Shown here in pieces: positions 20,966 through 31,989 of a stretch of DNA of 64,000 nt (position 1 is its first letter; each line of letters begins with the position of its first letter). This stretch comes from Forficula auricularia (taxonomy: Eukaryota > Arthropoda > Insecta > Dermaptera > Forficulidae), in contig JALMQS010000914.1 in assembly GCA_024734495.1 (NCBI GenBank), positions 124,001-188,000 on the forward strand, given 5' to 3'. Position numbers and translations under genes: made by a program. The notes under the pieces were generated by a model. The model made no database searches and had not been told where the DNA came from. It saw only the letters and a list, made by a program, of their open reading frames with translations.

Positions 20966-21491
20966 TTTTACACGCTTTAAATTAGCTTCATCTGAATGTA
21001 TGTATTTATGTATCTATCAATGTGACTTTTGTTCTGTTAAATTCCGCAAACTTTTCTCTATAAAAATAATTAAGATTAAAAAGTAATATTTAAAAAAAAA
21101 CTAAAAAACACGCCTCTAAAAAGTAACAAAAATAATGTAATACTTAATCAAAAAGTGTGTGGCGCAGAAATTTTAATTAATTTCGACAAAGTGCCCCACG
21201 CTTTTTAATTTAAGTATTACATTATTTTGTACTTTTTAGAGGCGTGTTTTTTAATATAATTTTTTTTTTTTTACTTTTTAGTCTTAATTAATTTTATAGA
21301 GAGCAGTTTGCGGAATTTAACAGAATGAAATGTATTTATTTTTATATAATTTCATTTAAATTGAGTAGGTAAACAATTAATTATTTTTATGGAGAAATGT
21401 TTGCGGAATTTAACAGAACAAAAGTCCCATTGATACATAGATAAATACATACATACAAACATACAGGTGAAGCTAATATAAAGTGTGTAAA
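20966..21491. repeat. Foldback element with ACACGCTTTA ends, copy 1
   Basis: Left end TTTTACACGCTTTAAATTAG; right end CTAATATAAAGTGTGTAA. The arms also pair over TGACTTTTGTTCTGTTAAAT and the CACGCCTCTAAAAAGTA stretches. A GTAT/ATAC microsatellite is part of the ends. Copies: 21495-21690 (inner part) and 32836-33230. The ORF at 20880-21086 is not a gene. Confidence 0.7.
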
Positions 21492-21494
21492 AAA

Positions 21495-21690
21495 ATAAAT
21501 TATATTTAAAAAAGAACTGAATAACACGCTTCTAAAAAGTACAAAATAATGTAATAATCAAAAAGCATGGGGCAATTTGTCGAAATTAATTAAAAGTTTC
21601 TGCGCCCCACACTTTTTGATTATTACATTAATTTGTACTTTTTAGAAGCGTGTTTTTAGTTGTTTTTTTTTAAATATAATTTATTAATAT
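21495..21690. repeat. Inner hairpin of the ACACGCTTTA family, separate copy
   Basis: Arms pair over AACACGCTTCTAAAAAGTAC, AATAATCAAAAAG and the GGGGCA/TGCGCCCC area, joined directly to the preceding copy at 21491. Confidence 0.7.
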
Positions 21691-21724
21691 TTATTTATTC
21701 ATGTTTATACTATAAAATTGAAAT

Positions 21725-21919
21725 CTATAAATATAGATAATTTATAAAATTGAGTTCCAGGTGTTCCGTTTGACCCCGTGTTAGGTCCCTTTTCTGCCCC
21801 TTGACTCTGCTAATTCCTTCCGGCAGCTGTGTTGTCCCGAGTACAAATATGACTTTGCCACCCCTGTTGCAGACAGATCTGTTATAGACCGAAACGAGAA
21901 GAGAAACAGACACACACAC
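21725..21919 (-). CDS. Weak coding candidate, unrecognised
   Basis: A 64-codon minus frame in a stretch with higher GC and no repeat partner. TCTATAACAG before position 21880 resembles a splice acceptor, leaving about 50 codons starting SVCNRGGKVIF to the stop at 21725. I recognise no domain. It could be a terminal exon or chance. Confidence 0.15.
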   Translation of the reverse strand: MCVSVSLLVSVYNRSVCNRGGKVIFVLGTTQLPEGISRVKGQKRDLTRGQTEHLELNFINYLYL

Positions 21920-22189
21920 ACTCGATTTATGCTAATCGACAACAGAAAAAATATATATTTTTATTCAACAATTCCGAATACGCTAAATATATAAAAAAAA
22001 GAAGGGTGAAATTGGAATTTTCTATTCATTTTTTCATTTTGCGGTTATTAAACAATTTCCATTTCAATTTTTTTTCACATTTATTATACAGTTATTTATA
22101 TGTATAAATTAGGCTTATTCGGGGATGAAAATGAGAGGTTTTAGGGTTATATGAATTGAAGGAATTATTTAAAAAATAAAAAGCAACCA

Positions 22190-22938
22190 GAACTATACTA
22201 TATATGCGAATGGGGCATTCCACACCAAATCGAACGGTTTAAAAAATTTTAATTTTTAATTTACTTCATTTTTTGACATTTTTTAGTACTCATCAAAAAA
22301 CACTTCCAGGTAAATTTTGAATTTTTTTCGATCACCGGTTTAAAAGATATCGAATTTCGGTTTTACGCTCATAACTTCTTCAAAAATGGTCCAAATTAAT
22401 TTTTTTTTTTTTTTTTTTTTTTGACATACTTTTTAGAAAAAATGCAAAAAAATTATTTAAAGTGTTTTTTATATTCTATTTTTTTAGTTTGGAAATTGTA
22501 ATCTTGTTTTTGAAAATCTATGTACCTACTCTTCGAATTTTTTGATAATTTTTACTTTTGAATTCAGATCAATAGGAGGATTAGTCAGAATTGCGCAACA
22601 AAAATTAAATTAATAAAATATTATTGTTGTTGTAGAATGTTGAAGGTATTCCGGATTCGAAATACCTCAACATTCTACAACAACAATAATATACATAAAC
22701 GGAAACTTTGGCTGATCACTGTGGATCCATTAACTTATTAATAAAATATGTGAATTTGTAGCCATATCATCGCATTAAATAGGGCAGAGCAATTTTTACC
22801 ATTTTCAAAAAAATGTATATAACTCGAAAACTAGGAGACTTTTGTTTTAAAAAAATTTTACGATCTGGATGACGTAAATTGCCCTAACCCTTGTATACGG
22901 TTTATCGTTGTGATACGGAACACCCTGTATATGGTATA
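22190..22938. other. Low-complexity stretch with a short perfect hairpin
   Basis: A/T homopolymers dominate. At 22619-22691 a hairpin pairs TATTATTGTTGTTGTAGAAT with its complement around a short loop. CACCCTGTATA near 22922 looks like the outer end of a TA-inserting transposon, but I found no partner end. Confidence 0.5.
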
Positions 22939-24182
22939 ACGGGTGAGTTTTTTTATCTTGAGACAGTCTTATAACTCAAAAACAGTGCATTAAATTGGAA
23001 AAAAGTTTCAAATAAAAGTTTATTTAAATCGATGGGGAAACTAAACTTCGCTATTGTTTGTCGACCTAGAACAAGCTTTCAAGGGTATTTCTAGGTCAAA
23101 TTCTGTTTTTTAAATAGAAACCTATATATTTCTTTACTGATCCTTAATCTTCAAAAAAAACTGAACAACTTTCATAAGAACTTTTTTACTTTTTTTATCC
23201 GATATCAAAAATATTAAATAAATTAGATCTCAAAAAATAATCTTAATAAATATTTTTAACAATTATTTAATTTAATTATCAAATAATAATGATTAAATAA
23301 TTAATTATTAAAGCGAAAAGTCACAACAATGAAAATAAGTGTTTATAATGATATTAAAACTTCGTTATACTCAGATTTAAGAGATTATTTTCTATTTAAT
23401 AGAATCTAGTTAAAATTCTTGAGTTTAAAAAAGTTTATTTATCGTGTCAATCCAGTAGATAATTATATTGTATTACCATAATAAAAATGGAGCATTTTTT
23501 GTTGAAGACAGAATTGAATTGGTCGTAATTTATGGGGAATGTGGAAGAAGTGTTCCATGGGGCTGCCATTGAAATGACAAATGGATGCCGAGCATTTTTC
23601 TGACAGGGATACACCCTCAAGAGCTTCAATTTATCGTGTTGTAAATCTGTTAAAAAAAAACAGAAAGTGTAAAGGCTACGAAGAAACTACAACAGGCCAA
23701 AATAACAAAATTGGAACTGGAATTCATCCAGAAGACTTGGGATACACTCTGAAATATCACAGACCAATGTCCAAAAATCATTAAAATTTTAATTATTATT
23801 AAATTATTTATTTAATAATTAAATATTTGATCATTATTTTTTGATAATTAAGTTGAATAATTGTTAAAAATAATTATTAGAAATTTTTTTGAGATCTAAT
23901 TGATTTAATCATTTGTTTATTTGATGTTGGATAAAAAATAGTTCTTATGAAAGTTGTTCAGTTTTTTTTGAAGATTAAGGATCCGTAAAGAAATAGATTG
24001 ATTTTCATTTAAAAAACAGAAGTTGACCTTGAAATACCCTTGAAAGCTTCTTCTAATTCGACAAACAATGGCGTAGTTTAGTTTCCCCTTCGAGATAAAT
24101 ATACTTTTATTTGAAACTTTTTTTCATATAATTCATTGTTTTTGAGTTATAAGACTGTCTCAGAGATAAAAAACTCACCCGG
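22939..24182 (+). mobile_element. Long-TIR DNA transposon (CCGGGTGAG ends), copy 1
   Basis: The ends GGGTGAGTTTTTTTATCTTG (left) and complement at right (CTCACCCGG) are flanked by TA. Inverted repeats of several hundred bp include AGACAGTCTTATAACTCAAA and TTTGTCGACCTAGAACAAGC. The middle carries transposase remnants. The other copies, 34789-37914 and 53114-54104, also sit at TA. TA target duplication plus Tc1/mariner-type remnants suggests that superfamily. Confidence 0.8.
23490..23785 (+). pseudogene. Transposase N-terminal helix-turn-helix remnant
   Basis: Frames read VEDRIELVVIYGECGRS near 23497-23549 and, in another frame, RDTPSRASIYRVVNLLKK near 23602-23655. A later stretch reads as KLELEFIQKT-like, out of frame. 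This order resembles the helix-turn-helix module (DUF4817-like) at the N-terminus of arthropod Tc1/mariner-like transposases; the name is from memory. Frameshifts and loss of the catalytic part make it dead. Confidence 0.55.
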
Positions 24183-24229
24183 TATAGAGAGAGACACAGG
24201 CATAAATGCCCTTTAGTAGTATGAGATAT

Positions 24230-24600
24230 CAATTAATTAAATAAAAATGTGAATTCTTACCTTAAGGGATGCTATGAATCTCATCTGGAGCAGCCCATAC
24301 GGTCAAATGGTCTCCAAAACAAACACACACACACACACACACCCTCTCTCGCCTGAGTCCGCGAGTCAACTGAAAAGAAAGAAATAAAATAATATTATTA
24401 TCTAATAGGAATAAATTCCAGTTAGCTTTTCTCCTTTCTTATCATTATCGCCTCGAAAAACAAAAATTTATATTTAAAAGTGGAATATTATCATTTTTAA
24501 TGAATTCTTTTATTTTTCTTCCTCACCTACAGCCTAGTCAGTGACTCCTCAATATCAGGGGTCTTATAAAACATGTATTTTATAAAATTCCATTTCTTAA
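24230..24600 (-). repeat. Duplicated segment with exon-like boundaries (copy at 43775-44150)
   Basis: Both copies share TTCTTACCTT.AAGGGATGCT, an AC microsatellite, GTCAACTGAAAAGAAAGAAA and CTTATCATTATCG. On the minus strand 24261-24369 is bounded by TTTCTTTCTTTTCAG and CTTAAG/GTAAGAA, good acceptor and donor matches. The substitution pattern between copies does not look like protein constraint, and the microsatellite length shifts the frame in this copy. Confidence 0.5.
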
Positions 24601-24907
24601 TAGAGTCGTATATTTTTAAAATGGGGTAAATCCATTTATTGTTATTTCCAAATATTTAAGGGTGTGTGGTTTCAATAGTTTTAAAAAATATTGGTAACAA
24701 TTTTTATATAAGACCTCACATTCCCGATAGAAGTAGATTTTAAATGTATGTTTGTATTTCTAATACGGAGAAATGCTTTTGAACTTTAGAACTTCTGGAT
24801 CAAAAATGAAGAAAACATCATTTTTTGAATGGTTTTAATTGAGTTTTTAAGGCAATGTTATAATATAGGCATAAATTATTGTATCCAGGACAAGTACTTG
24901 TTTGATT
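24601..24907. other. Unassigned AT-rich stretch
   Basis: No gene, hairpin or partner repeat recognised. Confidence 0.4.
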
Positions 24908-25247
24908 CCTATATAATATGATAAGGAACGAGGCTTAATGAATCCGGTGGAAGATGGAACCCTTTGAAAATGATGGTTATTTTTGAAAATAAAAAAATCT
25001 TCATCAAGGTTGTAAATTTATTTTGAACATGAAACGTTGATTGAATTATAAGATAATAATTATTGATGTAATGTTGAATGCATTTGCAGACTGAAGATGG
25101 CGTCGAGTTGATGCTGAAACGTTTCATGTTCAAAATAAATTTACAACCTTGATGAAGATTTTTTTATTTTGAAAAATAACCATCATTTTCAAAGGGTTCC
25201 ATCTTCCACCGGATTCATTAAGCCTCGTTCCTTATCATATAATAAAT
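24908..25247. repeat. Foldback with one hammerhead-like motif
   Basis: Arms about 24908-25046 and 25120-25247 are near-perfect complements (ATGATAAGGAACGAGGCTTA, GAAGATGGAACCCTTTGAAA). The motif sits at the inner edge of the right arm. The ORF at 24909-25133 is symmetric repeat sequence. Confidence 0.85.
25091..25120 (+). ncRNA. Hammerhead-like motif
   Basis: CTGAAGA, T, GGCGTC and GATGCT able to pair with wobble, GAAAC, then GTTT. The left arm contains only the outer part (GAAACGTT without the stem), so this foldback is asymmetric. Confidence 0.35.
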
Positions 25248-25506
25248 TATTGTATATTTAACTTTATTATTAATTACTTAGGTCGTTTAAATCGTAAGTG
25301 AGTTTTCACCTTTTTTTTTTTTTTTTTGTTATTATAATAAATGTAAGGGTGAGTAATTCATTCATTAGAATCTGATCGAGGAAAATTAGTAAACAGGCTG
25401 CGGATATAATGATTTCTCTTCCTTTAAAGCTTGCAAGAATGTCAAATAAACGCCAGACCTGTTTCCAAATGAATTTTTTAATTTCTACTATTCTATGAAA
25501 AGAAAA

Positions 25507-26461
25507 TCTATATATAGAAAATTAAGGTTTTGTCTGTACATTGCTCCAAATCACGCCAAATTTTGGTTGCACACGTTTCAAGCAAAGTTATGAACAAAAA
25601 CACACTTAACAAAATTCCTGTCTGTATGTCTGTATGTTTTCCGCCGTTTCCCAAAAAGTTGCTCATGATTCACGTCAAAACGGTTGAAGGGATTATTATG
25701 AAATTTCATATTTGAATCAGATTTCGTCTAACTTACGTTTTTAACTATATAACGTTTTGATATTTTGACCCCAAAATGGTGTTTGGGGGGCGCATGAATT
25801 AAAATTATCAAATAAATCCTAAACTATTTACTCTACGGCAAATTTTATTATAAGCAAAGTTGTAGGAGATGTGATTTCGGACAACTATTGTTTAAAAAAA
25901 TTCCCCCCAAAAACCACCCAAAAATGGGGCGAGTGTCAAAATATGAAAATTCTTACCCTTAGAGCCAATTTAACCAAATTTTTATACATAATCTGTGGGT
26001 CACTAGAAGGCTAGAAATGCAAAAACTGGGTGCGGAGGTGGGTTAGGGTATGGGGTGAGGGAGGTGGAATGGGTGTGAGGGAGTAAGACGGGGTAGGGTG
26101 AAGGGGTAGTGGGTGCGGGGTGGAGTCCTGGGGGCTAGGGGGTGTGGTGCGCGGGATTGGAGGGCATGGGGTGGGGTCCGGGGTTGTTTAGGTGCAGGGT
26201 GTTCAGGTGAGGGGCAAAGTGGGGTGGTGCGGGGCGGGGCGCGGGGTGGAGGTCACGGGTGGTGGTTCGGGGTGGGGTGTGGGTGAGGTGGTGGTGTGGG
26301 GCCGGAGGTTGGGCACGGGTACTGTGGTGGGGGTGCTGGGTGGGTTTCGGAGGGTGTGGTGGGTGGGAGTGGGGCGTGAGGGTGGGGTTCGTGGGTTGGG
26401 GCTTCAAGGGGCGTGCCCCCTGGCTAGCAAGAGGGCCGCCGAAGGCGGGCCTTGCAGCTTG
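25507..26461 (+). mobile_element. Non-autonomous Helitron-like element
   Basis: 5' TCTATATATAGAAAATTAAG. 3' hairpin GGCCGCCGAAGGCGGGCC (26434-26451) followed by TTGCAGCTTG and a T. The hairpin sits about 10 bases from the end, as in Helitrons; the last four bases are CTTG instead of CTAG, which is present in the sister copy ending at 62244. Internal blocks: TATAACGTTTTGATATTTTG, the CTAGAAATGCAAAAACTGGG module and about 370 bp of C-poor G-rich sequence. ORFs here are G-tract products. Confidence 0.7.
26030..26440 (+). repeat. Strand-asymmetric G-rich tract
   Basis: Nearly all GGGG, GGTG and GTGG words with few Cs on this strand, between the CAAAAACTGGG module and the 3' hairpin. Potential for G-quadruplexes. 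Similar tracts: 46380-46590, 59700-59880, 61225-61390 (other strand), 62030-62200. Confidence 0.8.
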
Positions 26462-26735
26462 TATTAAATAAAAATGAAAATCAAGTTTAAATTATTTAAA
26501 AAATTTTATTCAATAAAATTGCAAACAGCAAAACGAGTCTTGAAAAAGTTTCACTTTTTCCTCCAATTATTATTATTTATTTATTTATTTATTTATTCAT
26601 TTTTATTATGGGAAATAGTACAAGAATAAATTTTAGCTTCAATGAGTAGATTAATAAGTTACTTGTAGTGTGAGCAAGATGGATAGGCCGATTTAAATTA
26701 AATACAATTTTAATTTTTTTTAAGTTTATGTAGAT

Positions 26736-27515
26736 CAGAGGGTCCAACCTTTTAGCTTCTCTGGGCCACATTGGAAGAATATGAGCTGTTTTGGGCCACA
26801 CGCAAAATACACTAACGCTAATAATAGGTGAAAGGATACAATAAAAGAGTGTGTCTTTCACACATCGATTCCTATGAATCAATTGTAAGAGACTGTTGAA
26901 GAGAGATAAGCCCTCGAAACTGAGTCTCGTTATAAATAAATTAAAAATTTCTTTTTCCAGCAGAAGATACACTCTTTTATTGTCTTCTTTAATTCATAAA
27001 AATTCTCCTATGCTCGGCAAAAAGAAACTTTCAATCTCATAAAAGCTGATGAGTAAAAAAACTTTGAATATGTCCTTAATATACTTAAGAAATTAATCTT
27101 TGTTACTTTATAAATTTTTTATTATAAATGTAAGAGACAAATCAGCAACATAAAATTATAGTTTGTCATTGTTTTTGGGAAATATTAATCCGTCGATTTT
27201 GGCTCAAAGGAATTCTCAATATGCTCATAAAATATTTTGTATCTAGCTTCTTCATTCTTTGTCTGCTTCATACCTACTTGAAAATAGATACTTGAATAAA
27301 TATAATTACTTAAGAATCACTTTATGAATATCTCATTGCAAAATAACGTGTTAAATTCAAAAATTCATTACTCATAAATTAATAGCAAGATAAAAATATT
27401 GAATTTTTAGTAAAATCACTGGGATTTTTATTCAAAATTTCATAAAGTTTGTAAGTTTGCGATTTTTTGTGGGGCACATTGATAGATATCTTGGGCCGAG
27501 GGTTGGACAAGCCTG
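26736..27515. mobile_element. hAT-like non-autonomous element
   Basis: Left end CAGAGGGTCCAACC followed by GGGCCACATTGG; right end GGGTTGGACAAGCCTG. CAGG.TTGTCCAACC with GGGCC near the end is a typical hAT terminus. I could not see a matching 8-bp duplication. A hairpin lies inside (about 26835-26985). The 127-codon minus ORF at 26589-26972 crosses the left end and has no recognised domain. Confidence 0.5.
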
Positions 27516-27599
27516 ATTTAAAGTTCTGATTCATATTGTTTCGGCTTGAATATAAAAAGCAATCTTCAATTAAAAAAAAAACATTCATTTAGATTTTTT

Positions 27600-28130
27600 T
27601 GTTTTAAGAGAGGAATGAAGGGTCGGTGGTAGAGTCAAGTGGTAGAGGGTAGGTAGGGGGTGTAGAGGTGGCAGGTACGGAGATCATGCTAATTTATCAA
27701 TCCTAACAAATGTGCCATGAGTCTATATCGTATAAAGGTGAGTATGAGGGTGGGGGGGGGGTGAAATCATTTGATTTTTAGCCCCTGTTGCCGTGAAATG
27801 CGAATCCAGAATGGCAGGTGCTCTCTCTGGTCACGGTTGACAATCTCCGCATGGGTTCACTGTGCATCCATTTCCATAAATTACACCCACACTCTGGCAG
27901 GGGCAGGGTACCAGCCACACATCTGTCCAGTCACACACACATACACACTGGTGTCGATATAAGGATGGGCAGGGGGTGAAGGGGGGCGACAGAAAAATAC
28001 ACTCGACACGCGGTGTTAAGAGGAACAACCCCCTTAGGGGATGCTCGTTTGATTTATACCCGAATGGCTAAGAGCTGCCTCCTTATGGCGATTCTCTCTC
28101 TCTCTCTATCCTATTTACTTATCCTGGAAC
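27600..28130. other. Non-repetitive GC-richer island
   Basis: Higher GC with no partner in the window. On the minus strand ATATCGACACCAG ends just before 27948 as a possible splice acceptor. It opens a 38-codon Cys-rich frame (QCVCVCDWTD, PCPCQS, NPCGDCQP) to the stop at 27831. I do not recognise a family; the VCVC part is a GT microsatellite. Confidence 0.2.
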
Positions 28131-28454
28131 AGAGCTGGGGAGTATCGAAAATACAAGTACATTAATAGCCACTCTGCATAATGTGGCTTCGTACATTACA
28201 GTTTAAAAAAAAATCAAATTTTTTTCATTTTTAGGGTAGAATGGGGTGAGACGCCGTATTGTACAAGATGCCGTGTCACGTGGTTCACCCACATGCATGC
28301 GGGAAAACAGTTTGTCAGTAAGTTGGAATGAAGGCGCGTGCTCAGTGAGAATATAGATAACTTTTTTAGGGGTAAGATTTTTCTCCAATTAACGAAAAGT
28401 AGCATTAGAAGTACAATATCGGAATTAATTAATAAATGAAATATTTATTTTTTT
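28131..28454. other. Unassigned stretch
   Basis: TTAGGGTAGAATGGGGTGAG at about 28231-28250 looks like a transposon end, but no partner was found. The two overlapping minus ORFs at 28203-28405 are not recognised. Confidence 0.3.
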
Positions 28455-29140
28455 AAAGATAAGAGTAAATAAATATTATATATAATAGATACAAAATTCA
28501 CAGTTCTTTGGACAATGTTTTTTATTGAAGCTTTTATTCAATTTTTGTACAACGTTTCGTCTCTCTCGAGACTTTTTCGATCACTCAATTGGTTAGAGCA
28601 ACAGATAAATAAGATAAAAATAGTTGAGACATTTTTCTTTCTAGATTGATACAATAAAATAAGTCTAATAAATAAATACTAGACTTATTTTATTGTATCA
28701 ATCTAGAAAGAAATGAACTACTATGTCTCAACTATTTTTATCTTTATTTCCAATGTTGCTCTAACCAATTGAGTGCTCGAAAAAAGTCTCGAAGACAAAC
28801 GTTGTACAAAAGTTGAATATGGCTTCAATAAAAAACATTGTCCACAGAATGTGAATCTTTAATCTACTAATTATAATGGACATTAAACAACATAAGTTAT
28901 ATATATAATATTCATTTACTATGAGTTAGGGATTCTTGGTTACTTGTTTCACATTAAAATTAAAAGTTATAATTCTGTACTTTCCTGAAGTTGAGCTTAA
29001 AGCTCGAAATTTTTATATTGAAAAAATGTTTACATCTTTTAATTTTAATTGTGAAACAAGTGACCTATAATCCTTAACTCATAGTAAATGAATATTACAT
29101 ATAATATTTATTTACTCTTATCTTTATTAAAGATGTTTCA
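28455..29140. repeat. Compound foldback
   Basis: The outer pair AGATAAGAGTAAATAAATAT (28459-28478) is mirrored at about 29098-29120. Inside are two hairpins: 28485-28853, with arms pairing over AGACTTATTTTATTGTATCA and GTTAGAGCAAC, and 28915-29096, with arms pairing over AATGAATATTA. The first carries GAAACGTTGTAC on the minus strand (28552-28570); the second has CTGAAG..GAGC/GCTCGAAA at 28985-29010. Both look like decayed hammerhead-like motifs. Confidence 0.7.
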
Positions 29141-29440
29141 CCTTGCACCAACACCACAATCTGTACTAATTATTTTTTTTTAGTGATTAAAATTTGACCT
29201 GCTTAAAAAAATCCACTAAAAGTAATGAAAAATTATTAGGCTGGCATTTTTGGTTATTTCTTATGGTGATAAAATTATATATTATTTATTTTTAAAAATT
29301 TGAAGATGGGCTAAATTAAGCCCAAAGCTGATATTTGAATAAAATACAATTTTTTTAATAAGTGGGAGGATTTTTAGATTATTTTAAGATTGAACATTAT
29401 ACTTTATTTATTATCTTTTCTGATTAACAATTAGTAAGTA
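29141..29440. other. Unassigned AT-rich stretch
   Basis: Nothing recognised. Confidence 0.4.
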
Positions 29441-29714
29441 CAGTAGAACCTCTATAATCCGGCAGACTTGGGGATCTGCCAATACCGGATTATTGAGGTC
29501 TTTAAAAAAAAACTTACTTGAACAAGGACATATGTCAGTAATAACCAAAAACCTGTATTTTATTTACAAACTAACATAAGGTATGAACAGTATTCCACTT
29601 CAAATAAGTCTTTATGGGCACTATATATTTCGAATTTTGTTAAAAAATCGATTTCTGACGCATGGTAGATAATCGAGACGGACTATCGAGTGCCGGATTA
29701 TCGAGGTTATACTG
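29441..29714. mobile_element. pogo/Tigger-like MITE
   Basis: Inverted ends CAGTAGAACCTCTATAATCC and GGATTATCGAGGTTATACTG, preceded by TA. CAGT..AACCTC.AT.ATCCG is the typical pogo/Tigger terminus. The 274-bp interior has no transposase. Confidence 0.8.
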
Positions 29715-30284
29715 TGTAATGTTATGTGCGGCCTATAATATTTTTAAGGTAGTTCTTTCACAAATGCAAAAGTTCAAGAAGTTTTCGAAACTTGGAATAT
29801 AAGTCATTAAAAGTATAATACACACACTGTTAAAATTTGAAAACGATTTACCACACCAAATACATAAAATAATTGTAATTAAAAATGCAATTTTTTTAAA
29901 TATGGTAGATTGGGAAAGGGTGGGAAAAAGATCATTTATAATTTTATTATTTTTCATTGAAGGACTTTTACTATCTTGATGAAAAACTAATATTTGTTAG
30001 AATAATATATTCAGAGTAGCTTACAAAAAAATTGAAATTATTTACCACGTAGTTTTGATAAAAAATAAAAAAATAAACATATTTGGGCGATTATTTTTAT
30101 TGGAGGGGATATAAGAACAGTCGCTTGGAAACGAACCATTCATAAAGAGGATATAGTAGTGTGAGAAGTACAGTCACGTTAAAAAACATAACCTAAAATT
30201 TTAGTACCTTTCATATTTATAGAGTGGTTACGTGGGTAAATCTTTTTATGTGGATTGTCGCTAAAGAACTATCTTAATAAGAAA
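29715..30284. other. Unassigned AT-rich stretch
   Basis: The 74-codon minus ORF at 29733-29957 is hydrophobic/AT-driven and not recognised. Nothing else seen. Confidence 0.4.
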
Positions 30285-30615
30285 TTAAAAAAAAGCAATT
30301 TCCAATCAAAATTCCGTTTATTGAATTGTCGTTTATATTAAACATTTATAAAGATTAAATTTAAATTTGTAGAAAAAATTTAATTAGAGTTTTCTTATTA
30401 GAACATGGGATAAGAATAGAAAAAAATGCTAAAGTTCCTTCTGGGACTAAAAGTTCACTTTTCATGAATCACACCGCTTACTTGACCCCTCAGGAGTCTA
30501 TGTTTCAAATTTCAAGTAAATCGGTTAAGCCATTTAACGTGGAGGTCGGTGAACATAGAGATATAGAATCCCAAAACTATTATAATGATAACATTTAAAA
30601 TTTTTTTCCATTTGA
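30285..30615 (+). repeat. Dispersed repeat (inverted copy at 18170-18530)
   Basis: Opposite-orientation partner of 18170-18530, diverged by point changes and small indels. Confidence 0.7.
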
Positions 30616-31149
30616 TTATAATATTGGTATGCATACTGGATATGTTTATTTTTTAAAGGATATTAATATTTTTTATTTTTAAATTTTGCCAAAATAATCG
30701 AAAAGTTTGGACACCCTTGACCATATATTTAAAATTCCTCGAAAACAGTAAGAAAAAAAGTTGATATTTGACTACGAGGAATCGATAAAATAGTCTCCCC
30801 CCCTCTTCCCTGGGTCGGGTGAGTGAATTTATTTAATTAATTCGGGTTAGGGCAAATATGTAAATCAACTTGATGAACTCAATCCGACCATAAAATATCA
30901 CCTAAACATGTCAAGAGAGAGAGAGAGAGAAAGAGAGATAGAATGTAAACATAGACACAGAAACTAAAAATGAATCAAAAAGAGATCAGCGGTGTTTAGA
31001 GAAATTCTATTTTCTTATTTATATATATTTAAAGAGATTTTGTCATTTCATTTATAATGCCTTTAAGACCAAGCCAGCTTCTATATTTGGTAATTTTTGT
31101 TATTGTTTATTTAATCAGCCACTTGTTTTGTTTTGATTCAACCACATGG
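30616..31149. other. Unassigned stretch with GA microsatellite
   Basis: (GA)n at about 30914-30936. No gene recognised. Confidence 0.4.
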
Positions 31150-31866
31150 TTTATTTTTACTTTACCATACAGGGTATGGTCAAGTATTGTAATCCTGCAT
31201 GAAAAAAGTGGTTTTTTCCTTCTTTTTTTCAAAATATCTAAAAAACAGCTGAAACTATTTCGATTAAAAAAATTGAGCGAAACCATGGCATTTCGCTCTA
31301 CAAAAAAGCACTAATAAGTAAACATCAAAAAAATTATATTTTTCGAGATAATAATTGTTTTGTCAAAATGTCTGTTAGTTAGTTTGTTAGTCTGTGCGTT
31401 ACCAAATTTGTGGACGAGCTAGCTCAAAAACTAGTGTGAATATCGAAACTAAATTTCACACGTAGTTTTGGTCCATTGAGATTAAGAGCTGATTAGATTT
31501 TGGTGCATATCGACCAAAAATTAAGGGGGGTAGAGGGGTTAAGAATTAAAAATCTAGGTCGTTTGAGCAAACTCAACCAAATTTTGTATACATAATCAGT
31601 GGACCCCCAGAAGTCTAAAAATGCAAAATCTAACCTCCAAAAATGGGGGGGCGGAGGGTCAAAAAATGAAAATCTTTTCCATTTACCAAACTCAACCAAA
31701 TTTTGTATACATAATCAGTGGGACACCAAGAGTCTAAAAATGCAAAAACTAACCCCCCCCCTACATGATTATAAATAATTTTATTAAATATTAAATATAA
31801 GTGAGGAGCCAGGTTGTATGGTAAAGTCAAGTGGGTGGCCACATCAGAACACTTCAGATTATTTTC
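31150..31866 (+). mobile_element. ACTTTACCATAC-ended element, copy 3
   Basis: Ends ACTTTACCATACAGGGTATG (31158) and GTATGGTAAAGTCAAGTGG, with two internal units carrying TATACATAATCAGTGG and the G/C runs. Same block order as 3450-4276. ORFs at 31057-31842 are by-products. Confidence 0.75.
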
Positions 31867-31989
31867 ATTAGCTGTAAATAAATAGTTTAATTAAAAAACA
31901 GATCAAAATATGTTTTCGCAAATTTGAGACCTGCTTATTTAATAATTATAAATTTTAAAATAAATTCTAATAAATAAATACAGTTCTTT

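Noticed and set aside
26135..26471. Pro/His-rich and Gly/Val/Trp-rich ORFs
   Set aside because: Products of a G-rich tract; similar ORFs occur at every such tract (46.4, 59.7, 61.2 kb) with no conserved protein.
27831..28028. Cys-rich minus ORF as an EGF-like domain
   Set aside because: Cysteine spacing does not fit an EGF domain and part of the frame is a GT microsatellite; kept only as a weak island.
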